DNA of 64,000 bases from Pseudomonas cremoricolorata DSM 17059 = NBRC 16634 (GTDB lineage: Bacteria > Pseudomonadota > Gammaproteobacteria > Pseudomonadales > Pseudomonadaceae), in assembly GCF_000425745.1 (NCBI RefSeq), contig NZ_AUEA01000008.1:62001-126000 (forward strand). The letters run 5' to 3'. Position numbers and translations under genes: made by a program. Below, piece by piece: positions 10,222-22,478 of the stretch. Positions within the stretch are counted from its first letter, which is position 1, and each line of letters opens with the position of its first letter. Below the pieces are notes generated by a model. That model did not search any database. It had not been told where the DNA came from and worked only from the letters and a program-made list of their open reading frames with translations.

Positions 10222-11406
10222 ATGGCTTGGAATGAGCCGGGTGGCAACTCGAACAATCAAGATCCCTGGGGCGGTCGTCGCGGTGGCGGCGGCGGTGGTG
10301 GCGACAAAAAGGGACCACCGGATCTCGACGAGGCCTTCCGCAAGCTGCAGGACAGCCTGAACGGCATGTTCGGCGGTGGCAAGAAACGCGGTGGCGGTGG
10401 TGACCGCAACATCGGCAAGGGCGGCGGTCTGGGCTTGCTCGGCATCGGCCTGGCCGTGCTGGCGGCCATCTGGCTGTACAGCGCCGTGTACGTGGTCGAT
10501 GAGCAGGAACAAGCCGTGGTGCTGCGTTTCGGCAAGTACTATGAAACGGTCGGGCCGGGCCTGAACATCTACTTCCCGCCGATCGATCGCAAGTACATGG
10601 AAAACGTCACGCGCGAGCGTGCCTACACCAAGCAGGGGCAGATGCTCACCGAAGACGAGAACATCGTCGAAGTGCCGCTGACCGTGCAGTACAAGATCAC
10701 CAACCTGCAGGACTTCGTGCTCAACGTCGACCAGCCGGAAATCAGCTTGCAGCATGCCACCGACAGCGCCCTGCGCCACGTGGTCGGCTCCACGTCGATG
10801 GACCAGGTGCTGACCGAAGGCCGTGAACAGATGGCCGTGGACATCCGCGAACGTCTGCAGCGCTTCCTCGACACCTACCGCACCGGTATTACCGTGACTC
10901 AGGTGAACGTGCAGAGCGCGGCAGCCCCGCGTGAGGTACAGGAAGCTTTCGACGACGTGATCCGTGCCCGTGAAGACGAGCAGCGTTCGCGCAACCAGGC
11001 CGAGTCCTACGCCAACGGCGTGGTGCCGGAAGCCCGTGGTCAGGCGCAGCGCATCATCGAAGATGCCAACGGTTACCGCGACGAAGTCATCGCCCGCTCC
11101 AAGGGTGAGGCCGATCGCTTCACCAAACTGGTGGCCGAGTACCGCAAGGCTCCTGACGTGACCCGTCAGCGTCTGTACCTGGAGACCATGCAAGAGGTCT
11201 ACAGCAACACCAGCAAAGTGATGGTGGCGACCAAGGATGGGCAGAACAACCTGCTCTACCTGCCGCTGGACAAGATGGTCGAAGGCAGCCGCAACGCACC
11301 GTCCTCGTCGAACAACGCCTCGCCGTCGGTCAACGACGCCGCAGCGCGCACGGCCCAGGACTCGCAATCGCAACAACAGGCGCCGCGTACCAGGGAGAGC
11401 CGCTGA
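10222..11406 (+). CDS. hflK: FtsH protease modulator HflK
   Basis: Encodes a 394-residue SPFH/band-7 membrane protein that forms the HflKC cage around FtsH. The N-terminus is Gly-rich and basic (cytoplasmic, about 1-75), followed by one TM segment (LGLLGIGLAVLAAIWLYSAV) and the SPFH domain (VVDEQEQAVVLRFGKY onward) with a long coiled-coil region. The tail is Ser/Gln-rich. The ATG at 10222 gives the normal MAWNEPGGN start; an in-frame ATG upstream would add 12 unusual residues. It overlaps hflC by 1 bp. Confidence 0.96.
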   Translation: MAWNEPGGNSNNQDPWGGRRGGGGGGGDKKGPPDLDEAFRKLQDSLNGMFGGGKKRGGGGDRNIGKGGGLGLLGIGLAVLAAIWLYSAVYVVDEQEQAVVLRFGKYYETVGPGLNIYFPPIDRKYMENVTRERAYTKQGQMLTEDENIVEVPLTVQYKITNLQDFVLNVDQPEISLQHATDSALRHVVGSTSMDQVLTEGREQMAVDIRERLQRFLDTYRTGITVTQVNVQSAAAPREVQEAFDDVIRAREDEQRSRNQAESYANGVVPEARGQAQRIIEDANGYRDEVIARSKGEADRFTKLVAEYRKAPDVTRQRLYLETMQEVYSNTSKVMVATKDGQNNLLYLPLDKMVEGSRNAPSSSNNASPSVNDAAARTAQDSQSQQQAPRTRESR

Positions 11407-12275
11407 TGAGCAATAAATCGCTGTTCGTCCTGATCGCTGCGGTGGTCATCGCCGTGGTCGGCTGGAACTGCTTCTATATCGTCGCTCAGACCGAGCGCGC
11501 GGTACTGCTGCAATTCGGTCGCGTGGTTCAGGCCGATGTCCAGCCTGGCCTGCATGTGAAGGTTCCGTACGTCAACCAGGTGCGCAAGTTCGACGCACGT
11601 CTGATGACCCTCGACGCGCCCACTCAACGCTTCCTGACCCTCGAGAAGAAAGCGGTGATGGTCGATGCCTACGCCAAATGGCGGGTCAAGGACGCCGAGC
11701 GCTACTACACCGCCACTTCCGGCATGAAGCAGATCGCCGACGAGCGTCTGTCCCGTCGTTTGGAAAGCGGTCTGCGTGACCAGTTCGGCAAGCGCACCCT
11801 GCACGAAGTGGTATCGGGTGAGCGTGACGCGCTGATGGCCGACATCACCGCTTCGCTCAATCGCATGGCCAACAAGGAACTGGGCATCGAGGTCATCGAT
11901 GTGCGGGTCAAGGCCATCGACCTGCCCAAGGAAGTCAACCGCAGTGTCTTCGACCGCATGAGCACCGAGCGTGAACGTGAGGCTCGCGAGCACCGCGCCA
12001 AGGGTAACGAGCTGGCCGAAGGTATTCGCGCCGACGCCGACCGTCAGCGCCGTGTGCTGCTGGCCGAGGCGTATCGTGAGGCAGAGGAAACCCGCGGTGA
12101 TGGCGACGCGCAATCGGCCGCCATCTACGCCAAGGCCTACGGTCAGGATGCGGATTTCTACGCCTTCTACCGCAGTCTGCAGGCGTACCGCGAGAGCTTC
12201 TCGAGCAAGAGCGACGTGCTGGTCCTGGATCCGAAGAACGAGTTCTTCCGTTACCTGGACAAGAGCAAGCCGTGA
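11406..12275 (+). CDS. hflC: FtsH protease modulator HflC
   Basis: Encodes a 289-residue partner of HflK with an N-terminal signal-anchor (LFVLIAAVVIAVVGWNCFYIV), an SPFH domain and a coiled-coil C-terminal half. HflK and HflC alternate in the periplasmic cage that restricts FtsH access to membrane substrates. The start overlaps the hflK stop (TGATG), so the two are made in equal amounts. Two hairpins follow the gene. Confidence 0.96.
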   Translation: MSNKSLFVLIAAVVIAVVGWNCFYIVAQTERAVLLQFGRVVQADVQPGLHVKVPYVNQVRKFDARLMTLDAPTQRFLTLEKKAVMVDAYAKWRVKDAERYYTATSGMKQIADERLSRRLESGLRDQFGKRTLHEVVSGERDALMADITASLNRMANKELGIEVIDVRVKAIDLPKEVNRSVFDRMSTEREREAREHRAKGNELAEGIRADADRQRRVLLAEAYREAEETRGDGDAQSAAIYAKAYGQDADFYAFYRSLQAYRESFSSKSDVLVLDPKNEFFRYLDKSKP

Positions 12276-12285
12276 TGTGAGTCAT

Positions 12286-12314
12286 CCCGCCGGGCGCCTA
12301 AAGTGCCCGGCGGG
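12286..12314 (+). terminator. GC-rich hairpin after hflC
   Basis: A perfect 10-bp stem (CCCGCCGGGC at 12286-12295, GCCCGGCGGG at 12305-12314) starts 10 bp after the hflC stop. It has no T-run, so it is more likely an mRNA 3'-end stabiliser, or acts together with the next hairpin. Confidence 0.55.
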
Positions 12315-12350
12315 GTGCATCCCGAATCAAAAGCGGTGTATGATCGGGCA

Positions 12351-12373
12351 GCCGGGAAATTCCCGGCTTTTTT
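12351..12373 (+). terminator. Intrinsic terminator of the hfq-hflC block
   Basis: The 7-bp stem GCCGGGA/TCCCGGC with a 3-nt loop is followed directly by six T residues. The remaining 180 bp before hisZ hold no ORF I can support; the small DUF2065 gene that I recall between hflC and hisZ in P. aeruginosa is not visible here. Confidence 0.8.
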
Positions 12374-12552
12374 GCGTCTGCAAGGTCCGTTTGCTGCTAA
12401 CCGAACCCTGCATTTTCAGGACGTCACGTATTCACAGGGTGTTGGCACGGTGGTAGCGCTGGGATCGGTGCTGCCCGTCATTGTGCGCCAACGCCTGCTT
12501 CACTCAAGGCTGCCTGCGGGCAGTCCGCCCGGACCAGAGGGGAAATGGCGTA

Positions 12553-15086
<2,534 letters not shown>

Positions 15087-15106
15087 TCAGCCGCACACGC
15101 TGAGCC

Positions 15107-15142
15107 AACGCCGCGCTCCCGCAGGGGACCGCGGCGTTTTTC
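15107..15142 (+). terminator. Intrinsic terminator of purA
   Basis: The stem AACGCCGCG (15107-15115) pairs with CGCGGCGTT (15130-15138) and runs into a short T-run. It ends the hisZ-purA unit. Confidence 0.8.
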
Positions 15143-15270
15143 ATGGGCGCGAGAGCGACCGGCTACCGGAGCTTGGCCGATACGCCTGCTGTAGCGGCAT
15201 AACCCTTGCTGTAAGAAGTTTCTGTAGATGCCATCAAAATAGTGGCGCCAGAAAACACGAGGGTCATACC

Positions 15271-17205
15271 GTGTCTGCCATCTCTTCACTGTTACGAAGC
15301 CGCCTGTTGCGGCCTGTGTTCGTTGCCTTGGGTATCGCGCTTTTGGTGCAGGTGCTGGTGGCCGTTGCACTGACCCGAAGCACGGTCAGCACTTTGGAAG
15401 ATCAACTTGGCGAGCGCCTGGGCGAAGATAGCCGCCAGCTTACGGCTGATCTGCAGCAAGCCGGGCTGGACGTGCGTGCGGGCCTCGACAGCCTTTCCAG
15501 CAGCACCCGCCAGCGCCTGAGCGCGGGGTTGTCCGAGCGCCTGCAAAGCGAACAGCAGCAACTGCGTGCCTCCCTGGAAACTTCGCTCAAGGAATCGGCC
15601 AACGACATGGCCGAGCTGCTTGCCTCGGTAGCGCCGCGGGCGATCTGGGACAGCGACGTGCCGGTGCTCTCGGACTTCGCCCGGCGCGCCCAGCGCAACC
15701 CCAACGTGTTGTTCGTCGTCTACGACGATGCCCAAGGCCAGCACCTGACCCGCTACCTCAACCGGCAGAACCCCATCAACCAGGCGCTGATCGAAAAAGG
15801 CCAGGGCGAGCGTGCCCTGGACAAGGTCATCGATGCCGCTCGCCGTGACCCGGCGGTGTATTTCGTCGAAGCGTCGATCAACCCCAATGGCGCGGAAATC
15901 GGCAAGGTGTTGCTGGGCGTGTCGACCGCAGGCATCGAGCAGCAACTGCAAGCGCTCGACCAGCGCTTCGCCGCACTGATCGCCAGCGGCGAACAACTGG
16001 TGGGCGACAGCCTGGTGGGGGCGGCGGCCGACAGCGGCAACACCTTGCGCCAGCGCCTGGAAAAAGCCCAGGCCAGTGCCAGCGCGATGCAGGCCAACAC
16101 CGCTCAGGCGGTGCGTGAGGCCAGCGGTGAGCTGCGCTGGCGCATCGGCCTGGCCCTGGCGGTGGTCGGGCTGGGCATGCTGGTGGTGCTGGCAGTGGTG
16201 CTGGGCCGCCGTGTGCTGAGCAAGTTGCGCCTGTTGATCACCGCGCTGGATGACCTGGCAGCGGGTGAGGGCGATCTGACCAAGCGCGTACCGCTCGACA
16301 GCCGCGACGAAATCGGTGACATGGCCTCGGCGGTCAATCGCTTCATCGACAAGCTGCAACCCATCGTCCGTGAAGCCGGCGAGGTGGCGCAGCGCACCGG
16401 TGTCGAAATCGCGGCCATGGCCCAGCGCAGCAGCGGTGCCGATACCGCAGCGGCCTTGCAGCGCGATGAAGTGGCGGCCAGCCTGCGTGACCTTTCGAGC
16501 ATGGCCGAGGAGGCCCAGGCGGAAAGCCAGGCGATGCAGGCGGCGTTGCAGCAAGTGGTGGATATTCGTCAGGCCACTGATGAAAACAGCCGCGCCTCGA
16601 CCCAGTTGGCCGGGCTGATCGAGAACCTGGCCGGGCAGGTCGATACCGGCTCGCAGGTGATCGAGCGCCTGGCCAAGCAGAGCGAGCAGATCGAGGTGGT
16701 GCTGACGGTGATCCATGGCATCGCCGAGCAGACCAACCTGCTGGCTTTGAACGCCGCCATCGAGGCGGCGCGCGCCGGCGAGACTGGCCGCGGCTTTGCC
16801 GTGGTGGCCGATGAAGTGCGGGCGCTGGCGAGCAAGACGCAGAGCTCGACCGGCGATATCCAGGCGCACATCACCGCGCTGCAACAAGGCGCCAAGGAAG
16901 CGGTGGCGACCATCGATCAGGCCGGGCGCAAGGCCAGTGAAGGGCTGCTGGTGCTGCGCGACAACGAGCGCCGCCAGCAGTCGGTACAGGCGGCGGTCGA
17001 GCAAGTGCATGCGGCGATTGGTCTTGCCACCCGCGCTGCGGCCCAGCAGGCCAATGGCGCGCAGGCTGTGCGTGGGCGGGTCGAAACCATCCATAGCCAG
17101 GCCGAGCGCTCAGCCGAGGTGGTGATACAGACCACCGCCAGCAGCAAGGTGCTGGATGACCTGGCGGCGCAGTTGCGGGCGAGTCTGGGGCAGTTCAGGG
17201 CGTGA
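15271..17205 (+). CDS. Methyl-accepting chemotaxis protein
   Basis: Encodes a 644-residue chemoreceptor. TM1 lies at about 15-34 and a long periplasmic helical region of about 255 residues follows (with [12 protein letters not shown] near 150-160, suggesting an embedded PAS/dCache-like or helical-bundle sensor that I cannot assign). TM2 is at about 292-312, HAMP at about 313-366, and the signalling domain has the conserved tip near 480-520 ([32 protein letters not shown]). The C-terminus (GQFRA) lacks the CheR/CheB tethering pentapeptide. It starts at GTG with CGAGGG upstream. The ligand is not predictable. Confidence 0.93.
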   Translation: MSAISSLLRSRLLRPVFVALGIALLVQVLVAVALTRSTVSTLEDQLGERLGEDSRQLTADLQQAGLDVRAGLDSLSSSTRQRLSAGLSERLQSEQQQLRASLETSLKESANDMAELLASVAPRAIWDSDVPVLSDFARRAQRNPNVLFVVYDDAQGQHLTRYLNRQNPINQALIEKGQGERALDKVIDAARRDPAVYFVEASINPNGAEIGKVLLGVSTAGIEQQLQALDQRFAALIASGEQLVGDSLVGAAADSGNTLRQRLEKAQASASAMQANTAQAVREASGELRWRIGLALAVVGLGMLVVLAVVLGRRVLSKLRLLITALDDLAAGEGDLTKRVPLDSRDEIGDMASAVNRFIDKLQPIVREAGEVAQRTGVEIAAMAQRSSGADTAAALQRDEVAASLRDLSSMAEEAQAESQAMQAALQQVVDIRQATDENSRASTQLAGLIENLAGQVDTGSQVIERLAKQSEQIEVVLTVIHGIAEQTNLLALNAAIEAARAGETGRGFAVVADEVRALASKTQSSTGDIQAHITALQQGAKEAVATIDQAGRKASEGLLVLRDNERRQQSVQAAVEQVHAAIGLATRAAAQQANGAQAVRGRVETIHSQAERSAEVVIQTTASSKVLDDLAAQLRASLGQFRA

Positions 17206-17245
17206 TGGCCTGCCCGTGCCAGTCAGCTCAGGCAGGCCAGGATGA

Positions 17246-18811
17246 TCACGCCTTGTTCAGGTACATCCGCGTGGTCAGCAGGTACACCGGCAAGCCTGAC
17301 ACCACGATCAGCAAGGCCGCATACGGCGCCGCGGCGGCGAACTCGACGTTGGCCGTGTGCGCCCAGACCTCGGTGGCCAGGGTGGTCATGCCGGTGGGGC
17401 TGAGCAGCAGGGTTGCGGTCAGCTCTTTCATGGCGTCGAGGAACACCAGCGCGAAGGCTGCGGCCAGGGCCGGGAAGATGATCGGCAGGGTCACTCGGCA
17501 GAACGCGCCGAGGCTGCTGGCCCCGAGGGTGCGGGCGGCTTCTTCCAGGGTCGGAGAGGCCTTGTTCAGTGCGGTGCGCACCGGGGCCTGGGCCAGCGGC
17601 AGGAACAGCAGCGAATAGGCCAAAATCAGCAGCGCGGTGGTCTGGTACAACGCCGGCACGTAGTGCAAGGCGAAGAACACCAGGGTCAGCGCGATGACCA
17701 GGCCGGGCAGGGCGTGCAGCAGGTACGGCAGGCGCTCGGCCCAGATCGCCAGGCGACCCTTGTAGCGCACCACCAGGAAGCTGATGGGCAAGGCCAACAG
17801 CACGCAGAACGCCGCGCCGCCGAGCGACACCGACAGCGAGGTGAGCAGCGCGGTGCCGATTTCCGCCACCGGGAAGGCTGCCGACGAACCCACGCTCAGC
17901 CAGTAGCCGAGCATCGCCAGCGGAATGCCGCTGCCAAGAATCGCCAGCCCCAGGCAGAACAGCTGCGCCAGTACGCTCCAGCCCTTGAGGCGAATCGGCG
18001 CCGCACGCCGTGCCACGCCCTGACCGATACGCACGTGACGCGCCTTACCGCGCACCCGCAGCTCCAGCCAGAGCATCACCAGGCACAGCGCCAGTAGTAC
18101 CGCCGAGAGCATGGCGGCGTTGGCGTTGCTGAATTCCAGCTCGAACTGCTGGTAGATGGCGGTGGTGAAGGTTTGCAGGCCAAGAATCGACAGGGCGCCG
18201 AATTCCACCAACATATGCAGGGCGATCAACAGCGCGCCGCCGAGCATGGCGGGCCACAACAGCGGCAGGGTGACCTTGAAGAACACCCCCCAGCGATTGC
18301 AGCCCAGGGTCCGCGCCGATTCTTCCAGAGAGGTGTCGACGTTGCGCAGGGTCGCCGCCACCGGCAGGAACACCAGCGGATACTTCGACAGCGCCATCAC
18401 CAGAATCGCCCCACCCAGCCCCTCGAAGTCGGAACTCAGCGACACCCAGGTGAAGCTGCTGACGAACGACGGGACGGCGAACGGCAGGCACAGCACCACG
18501 CCCCACAGGCGCCGGCCGCGCAGGTCACTGCGCTCGAGCAGCCAGGCCAGCGCCATGCCGACCACCATGCAGGCCACGGTGACGCCGACCATCAGCATCA
18601 GGGTGTTGCGCAGTAGACCCCAGACGAACGGCCGCCAGAGCAGGTGCAGCGCCTCGCGCCAGCCTGCCTCCCATGCCTTGAGGGCGACATACAGCAGTGG
18701 CAGCAGGCTCATCGCCACCAAAAACAGCACAGGCAGCACCACCCAGATCGAGGGGCGCTTGCGCCGCGGCACGTAGCGCAGCGGCGCAGGGGTCGGCAGG
18801 GCGGCAGTCAT
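17246..18811 (-). CDS. Ferric-iron ABC transporter permease (FbpB/HitB type)
   Basis: Encodes a 521-residue duplicated permease with about 12 TM segments and two EAA loops, visible as EESARTLGCNRWGVFFKVTL and EEAARTLGASSLGAFCRVTL; in both, Gly follows the EEsARTL core. This is the fused two-domain permease of FbpABC-type transporters, which move Fe3+ from periplasm to cytoplasm. Its start overlaps the stop of the binding-protein gene by 1 bp (TGATG). No ATPase gene follows, so an ATPase encoded elsewhere must be borrowed. Confidence 0.9.
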   Translation of the reverse strand: MTAALPTPAPLRYVPRRKRPSIWVVLPVLFLVAMSLLPLLYVALKAWEAGWREALHLLWRPFVWGLLRNTLMLMVGVTVACMVVGMALAWLLERSDLRGRRLWGVVLCLPFAVPSFVSSFTWVSLSSDFEGLGGAILVMALSKYPLVFLPVAATLRNVDTSLEESARTLGCNRWGVFFKVTLPLLWPAMLGGALLIALHMLVEFGALSILGLQTFTTAIYQQFELEFSNANAAMLSAVLLALCLVMLWLELRVRGKARHVRIGQGVARRAAPIRLKGWSVLAQLFCLGLAILGSGIPLAMLGYWLSVGSSAAFPVAEIGTALLTSLSVSLGGAAFCVLLALPISFLVVRYKGRLAIWAERLPYLLHALPGLVIALTLVFFALHYVPALYQTTALLILAYSLLFLPLAQAPVRTALNKASPTLEEAARTLGASSLGAFCRVTLPIIFPALAAAFALVFLDAMKELTATLLLSPTGMTTLATEVWAHTANVEFAAAAPYAALLIVVSGLPVYLLTTRMYLNKA

Positions 18812-19824
18812 CAGAGCAGACCGACCTCACGTTCCAGCTCCAGGGCTTCCTCGGCATTGCCCAGGTCGGCCGGGGTGATGTTCGGCGGACGCAGCTCGTC
18901 GAACGGCTTCAGGCCGCGGTCAGAGACCATGCCTTTGTGCAGCGGGTATTCGGCGGTGGTCTGGGTGATGACGCGCTGGCCTTCTTCGCTGGCCATCCAG
19001 TTGAGCAGTGCCTGGGCTTCCTTGGGATGCTTGCTGGCCTTGACCGCGGCGGCGCCAGAGATGGTCACCAGGCCACCGGCGTCACCGTCGGCCAGGTAGT
19101 ACAGCTTGGAATCGAGCTTGCCGCGCTCGCGCTCCAGGGCGTACCAGTAGTAGTTGTTCACCAGCACGGCAGCGACTTCACCTTTTTCCACGGCCTTGAG
19201 GGCAACCATGTTGTTGGTGTAGGTCTTGCCGAAGGCCTTCAGGCCGGTCAGCCAGTCTTCGGCGGCTTCACGGCCATGCATCTTGAGGATCGCCACCGCC
19301 TGTTCCTGGAACGCGCCGCTGGTGGGCACGAAGCCGACGCGGCCTTCCCACTCAGGGTCGGCGAAGTCCATGACCGACTTGGGCAGGTCTTTCTCGTCGA
19401 TCTTCTTCGGGTTGAACACCACCACGCGGGTGCGCGCGGTGACGCCCATCCAGGTGCCGTTGGCCGCGACGTATTCCTTGGGCAGCATGTTCAGCGTGGC
19501 GTCATCGATCTTCGCCAGCAGGCCCAGTTCGCCGAGGTTGTTCAGCGGCGGCGACTCTTCGGTGTAGATGATGTCGGCCGGCGAGCGATCACCTTCCTCG
19601 ATGATCTGGCTGGCCAGCTGGTTGCTGCTGCCTTTACGGATATTGATGTGGATACCGGTCTTGGCCTCGTAGGCCTTGGCGATGGCCTCGCCGATTTCCT
19701 TGTGCTGGCCGTTGTACATGGTCAGCGTGACCGGGGCATCGGCCATGGCTGCGGGGGCGCCGAGGGCCAGGCCGAGCACGGCGGCGGCCAGGGTGCGCAG
19801 CAGCGAATGAGGGCGGATCGTCAT
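18811..19824 (-). CDS. Periplasmic ferric-iron-binding protein (FbpA/HitA type)
   Basis: Encodes 337 residues with a signal peptide ending about AMA at 25-28 and an extracellular solute-binding fold. The double tyrosine Y225-Y226 in NNYYWYAL matches the Fe3+-coordinating tyrosines of FbpA. The ATG at 19824 is preceded by GAGGAA; a longer in-frame ORF to 19911 lacks a signal-peptide-like start. Substrate is ferric iron by family, though some members bind other metals. It is transcribed leftward with the permease. Confidence 0.9.
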   Translation of the reverse strand: MTIRPHSLLRTLAAAVLGLALGAPAAMADAPVTLTMYNGQHKEIGEAIAKAYEAKTGIHINIRKGSSNQLASQIIEEGDRSPADIIYTEESPPLNNLGELGLLAKIDDATLNMLPKEYVAANGTWMGVTARTRVVVFNPKKIDEKDLPKSVMDFADPEWEGRVGFVPTSGAFQEQAVAILKMHGREAAEDWLTGLKAFGKTYTNNMVALKAVEKGEVAAVLVNNYYWYALERERGKLDSKLYYLADGDAGGLVTISGAAAVKASKHPKEAQALLNWMASEEGQRVITQTTAEYPLHKGMVSDRGLKPFDELRPPNITPADLGNAEEALELEREVGLL

Positions 19825-19949
19825 GCGGGTGGTTCCTCGCTTACGGATACATATTTGGAAACAATGGTAAACGAAATCAGTTCTCAAGTGGCGGCATGGA
19901 AGAAAATTCATTCGCGTTGCGATCCGCGCAGTTCCGCTCGCTGCAGTGC

Positions 19950-21254
19950 TCAGTGACGTACCGCTTCGCCCCTATTGCGGCGTGCCTGACCCTCGTTTGG
20001 CGGTAGGGAAGCAGAACGTATCCGATCCTCTCCGAGCAAAGCTTGGGCACCTTCGGCGATGCCCTGACGCACTCGCCAGGCCAGCAGCAGAGCCAATAGC
20101 AGGCCGCCGCTCAGGCAAGCCAGCATGCCGACGTAGCCCAGGCGGTCGAGCAGCAGGCCGGCCGCCACTGGCGCGGCCAGGCGGGTGATGACGAACAGGC
20201 TCGATTGCAGGCCGTAGTCGCTGGCGGTGCGCTGACGGCGGCTGAAGAACAGGGTCAGGCCAAACATCAGTGCCGACACCGCGCCCATGCTTGCGGCCAG
20301 GGCCAGCACACTGGCGAGCAACCAGCCGCGGCCCAGGCCCAGGGCAACGGTAAGGGTCAGCAACGACAGCGCGAGCAGCGCCGCCAGCAGGTAGACGACG
20401 ATCGCCCGGCCCGTGCCGAGCACCCCGGCCAGACGGCCGCCGATCAGGCTGAACAGTGCACCGGTGGTGCCACCGACGATGCCCACCAGCCAGGCGACCT
20501 CCTGCATGGGCAGGCCCTGGTCGAGCATCAGCGGCTTGAGGTACAGCCAGGCCGCGCCAATGAACGGGAAGGCGGTGAGTAGCAGCCAGGTCCACTGGCG
20601 CGCGGCCGGCTGGCTGAAGAAGCCCACCCAGTCGGCCACCAGGCCAGCGGACGGCGCCATATCTGGCGTCTGCGCCTGGGCACGTTTGCGCAGCGCCAGC
20701 AGCGGTAGCACACCGATCAGCAGCGCCGCGCCCATGATCACGAACGGCGCTTGCCAGCCCAGCCGCGCCTGCACCAGCAACATCGCGCCACCGCCGATGA
20801 TCGCGCCGAGGAACAACGCCGCCGAGCGGATGCTGCCGGCGCGCAGTTGTTCGCTGCGCGGTAGCCACTGCACGGCCAGGGCATTGAGCGGAATGTCCAT
20901 CCAGGTGGCGATGATGCTGATGGTGAAGGTCATGGCGAACAGAGGCAGGCGCTGTTCGATCAGGTTGTGCCGGCCGATCAGCCAGTACAGCATCAGCAGC
21001 GCCGCGCTCAGCAGCAACAGCCAGTGCACCAGGTGGCCGCGGCCCAGGCGCACCCGTTGCACCGGAACCGCCAGCAGGAACTTGAACACCGCCGGTAGGC
21101 CGGCCAGCTGGAACAGGCCGATTTCCGTGCCACTCCAGCCGTACTGGCGCATCACCAGCGGCATGCCGAACATCAGGTAGATGCTGGGCACCGCCAGCGC
21201 CAGATTGAGCCAGCCGAACAGCAGTTGCAGGCTGGCATTACGGGTACGGTTCAT
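19950..21254 (-). CDS. MFS permease, possibly RhtX/FptX-like siderophore importer
   Basis: Encodes 434 residues with 12 predicted TM segments, a central cytoplasmic loop near 190-215 and a charged C-terminal tail. The first half (GLFQLAGLPAVFKFLLAVPV, then WMDIPLNALAVQWLP) resembles the AmpG/RhtX/FptX branch of the major facilitator superfamily, whose characterised siderophore members import ferric ligands across the inner membrane; that placement is my reading and not proven. It follows the methyltransferase gene by 4 bp in the same direction, so the two are one transcript, divergent from the AraC/TonB/Slam operon. Export of a small molecule is the main alternative. Confidence 0.75.
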   Translation of the reverse strand: MNRTRNASLQLLFGWLNLALAVPSIYLMFGMPLVMRQYGWSGTEIGLFQLAGLPAVFKFLLAVPVQRVRLGRGHLVHWLLLLSAALLMLYWLIGRHNLIEQRLPLFAMTFTISIIATWMDIPLNALAVQWLPRSEQLRAGSIRSAALFLGAIIGGGAMLLVQARLGWQAPFVIMGAALLIGVLPLLALRKRAQAQTPDMAPSAGLVADWVGFFSQPAARQWTWLLLTAFPFIGAAWLYLKPLMLDQGLPMQEVAWLVGIVGGTTGALFSLIGGRLAGVLGTGRAIVVYLLAALLALSLLTLTVALGLGRGWLLASVLALAASMGAVSALMFGLTLFFSRRQRTASDYGLQSSLFVITRLAAPVAAGLLLDRLGYVGMLACLSGGLLLALLLAWRVRQGIAEGAQALLGEDRIRSASLPPNEGQARRNRGEAVRH

Positions 21255-21258
21255 CGCT

Positions 21259-22320
21259 TCATCCCTGCGCGCGACGCGCGATCACAGCGTTGACCGGGGT
21301 CACCGGATAGCGCAGGCCGGTGAGTTGCTGCACGCCGCAGAAGCCGGCCTGTTGCAGGCGCACGGCCAGTTCGCCCTCGTCGAGGACGTGGCGACCTTGC
21401 AGACGCATGTGCAGGTAGTAGGGCAGCACCTGGGCGGCCGCCTGCCGCTCACGGGGCACTTCCGCCTGACAGCACACCAGCAGCCCGCCCGGGCGCAGCG
21501 CCGCATGCAGGCGACCTACAGTGGTGGCCAGGTCGTCGGCAAAATGCAGCACCGAGGAGCACCAGATCAGATCGAAACCGCTGCCGATGTCGTCGGCATT
21601 GAAGTCGCCGCCCTGGGCGCTGAGACGTTGCTGCAGGCCGGCCTGGTGAATGTTGTCGGCCGCCACTGCAGCCGTTTCCGGGTACTCGAACACCACACCG
21701 TGCAGAGCGGGCAGCGCTTCGGCCAGGGCGATGGCCACAAGGCCAGGGCCGCCACCGAGGTCGAGCAGGCGTTGCACCTGGCGAAACTCCGGCAGGCGCT
21801 CGAGCAGGGCGCAGGCCACTTCGCGGGTGACTGCACGTTGTTCTTGGGCGATCTGCACGCGTGCTGCGTTGGCCCAGGCCAGGCCCGATGCCGAGGGCGT
21901 GCTGTCGATGCGGCTGAGGCCGTTACGCAGGTAGTCGCCGAGCTGGCTGCCGGTCTGGCGCATTATCCGGTGGCGGAAGGCCAGCGCATCGCCGCAGTAC
22001 TCCCGTGCGCCACGGTGCAGGTGCTGCGCGGCTACCGGCAGGTTGCGGTAGTGCGTTGCGTGCTGTGGGTCGCGCTCCAGCAGGGCCAGGCTCCACAGCA
22101 GCTCGAGGATCAGTTCGGTGCAGTGCCGGTCCAGGCTCAGGCGTTCGGCCAGGTCGGCGGCGCGGGTGAAATCGTTCAGGTGGTCGAACAGTGCGCAGTT
22201 CAGCGCGGCCTGCAAGGCATCGGCGGCGAGGCCGTTCAGTTGCAGGTTCCAGCAGGCTTGCAGCGGGTGGGCGGCGCTGAGCTCGAAGGTATCGGCGGGC
22301 AGTTTGCAAGAGTGAGGCAC
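21259..22320 (-). CDS. Class I SAM-dependent methyltransferase (O-methyltransferase family 2 type)
   Basis: Encodes 353 residues: an N-terminal helical dimerisation-like region (about 20-110) and a Rossmann SAM domain with motif I LLDLGGGPGLVAIALAE, an acidic ribose-binding E in VFEYPE and the GFDLIWCSSVLHF motif. The architecture is that of small-molecule (secondary-metabolite) O-methyltransferases. The start is GTG at 22320 with GGGAG six bases upstream; the nearby ATG codons are out of frame. It heads the leftward transcript shared with the MFS gene and faces the AraC gene across a Fur-box promoter. The substrate is unknown, and no biosynthetic genes accompany it. Confidence 0.8.
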   Translation of the reverse strand: MPHSCKLPADTFELSAAHPLQACWNLQLNGLAADALQAALNCALFDHLNDFTRAADLAERLSLDRHCTELILELLWSLALLERDPQHATHYRNLPVAAQHLHRGAREYCGDALAFRHRIMRQTGSQLGDYLRNGLSRIDSTPSASGLAWANAARVQIAQEQRAVTREVACALLERLPEFRQVQRLLDLGGGPGLVAIALAEALPALHGVVFEYPETAAVAADNIHQAGLQQRLSAQGGDFNADDIGSGFDLIWCSSVLHFADDLATTVGRLHAALRPGGLLVCCQAEVPRERQAAAQVLPYYLHMRLQGRHVLDEGELAVRLQQAGFCGVQQLTGLRYPVTPVNAVIARRAQG

Positions 22321-22394
22321 GGTAACTCCCTGTTCATGGCCATGGCATCGCGCGAACAGCCCATGGCCGGATCACTGATAAAGGTGATATAGAT

Positions 22395-22414
22395 TAAATG
22401 AGAATCATTATTCA
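22395..22414. promoter_or_regulatory. Fur box in the divergent methyltransferase/AraC promoter
   Basis: The sequence TAAATGAGAATCATTATTCA closely matches the Fur consensus GATAATGATAATCATTATC. It sits 75 bp before the methyltransferase start and 65 bp before the AraC start, so Fe2+-Fur could repress both transcripts. Confidence 0.85.
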
Positions 22415-22478
22415 TAAGTATGCGAGCCGGAGCCGTTCCTATGCGCCGTGCCGAGCGCTGCCATCGAGGGAGATCACC

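Noticed and set aside
12444..12460. Sigma-54-like sequence TGGCACGGTGGTAGC before hisZ
   Set aside because: The -24 GG is present but the -12 element (TAGC in place of TTGC) is poor, unlike the perfect site before livK.
15177..15184. GCCGATAC, a possible FliA (sigma-28) -10 before the chemoreceptor gene
   Set aside because: No TAAA -35 element at the required distance.
17202..17618. Plus-strand frames over the Fe permease and the MFS genes
   Set aside because: They are shadows of the minus-strand genes, which show clear TM and EAA motifs.
19860..19935. Fur-like sequence upstream of the ferric-iron binding protein gene
   Set aside because: TGAGAAcTGATTT (minus strand) resembles a Fur half-arrangement but needs one inserted base, and nearby ATTCATTCGCG lacks the second half. 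Too weak to list as a site, although iron control is likely.
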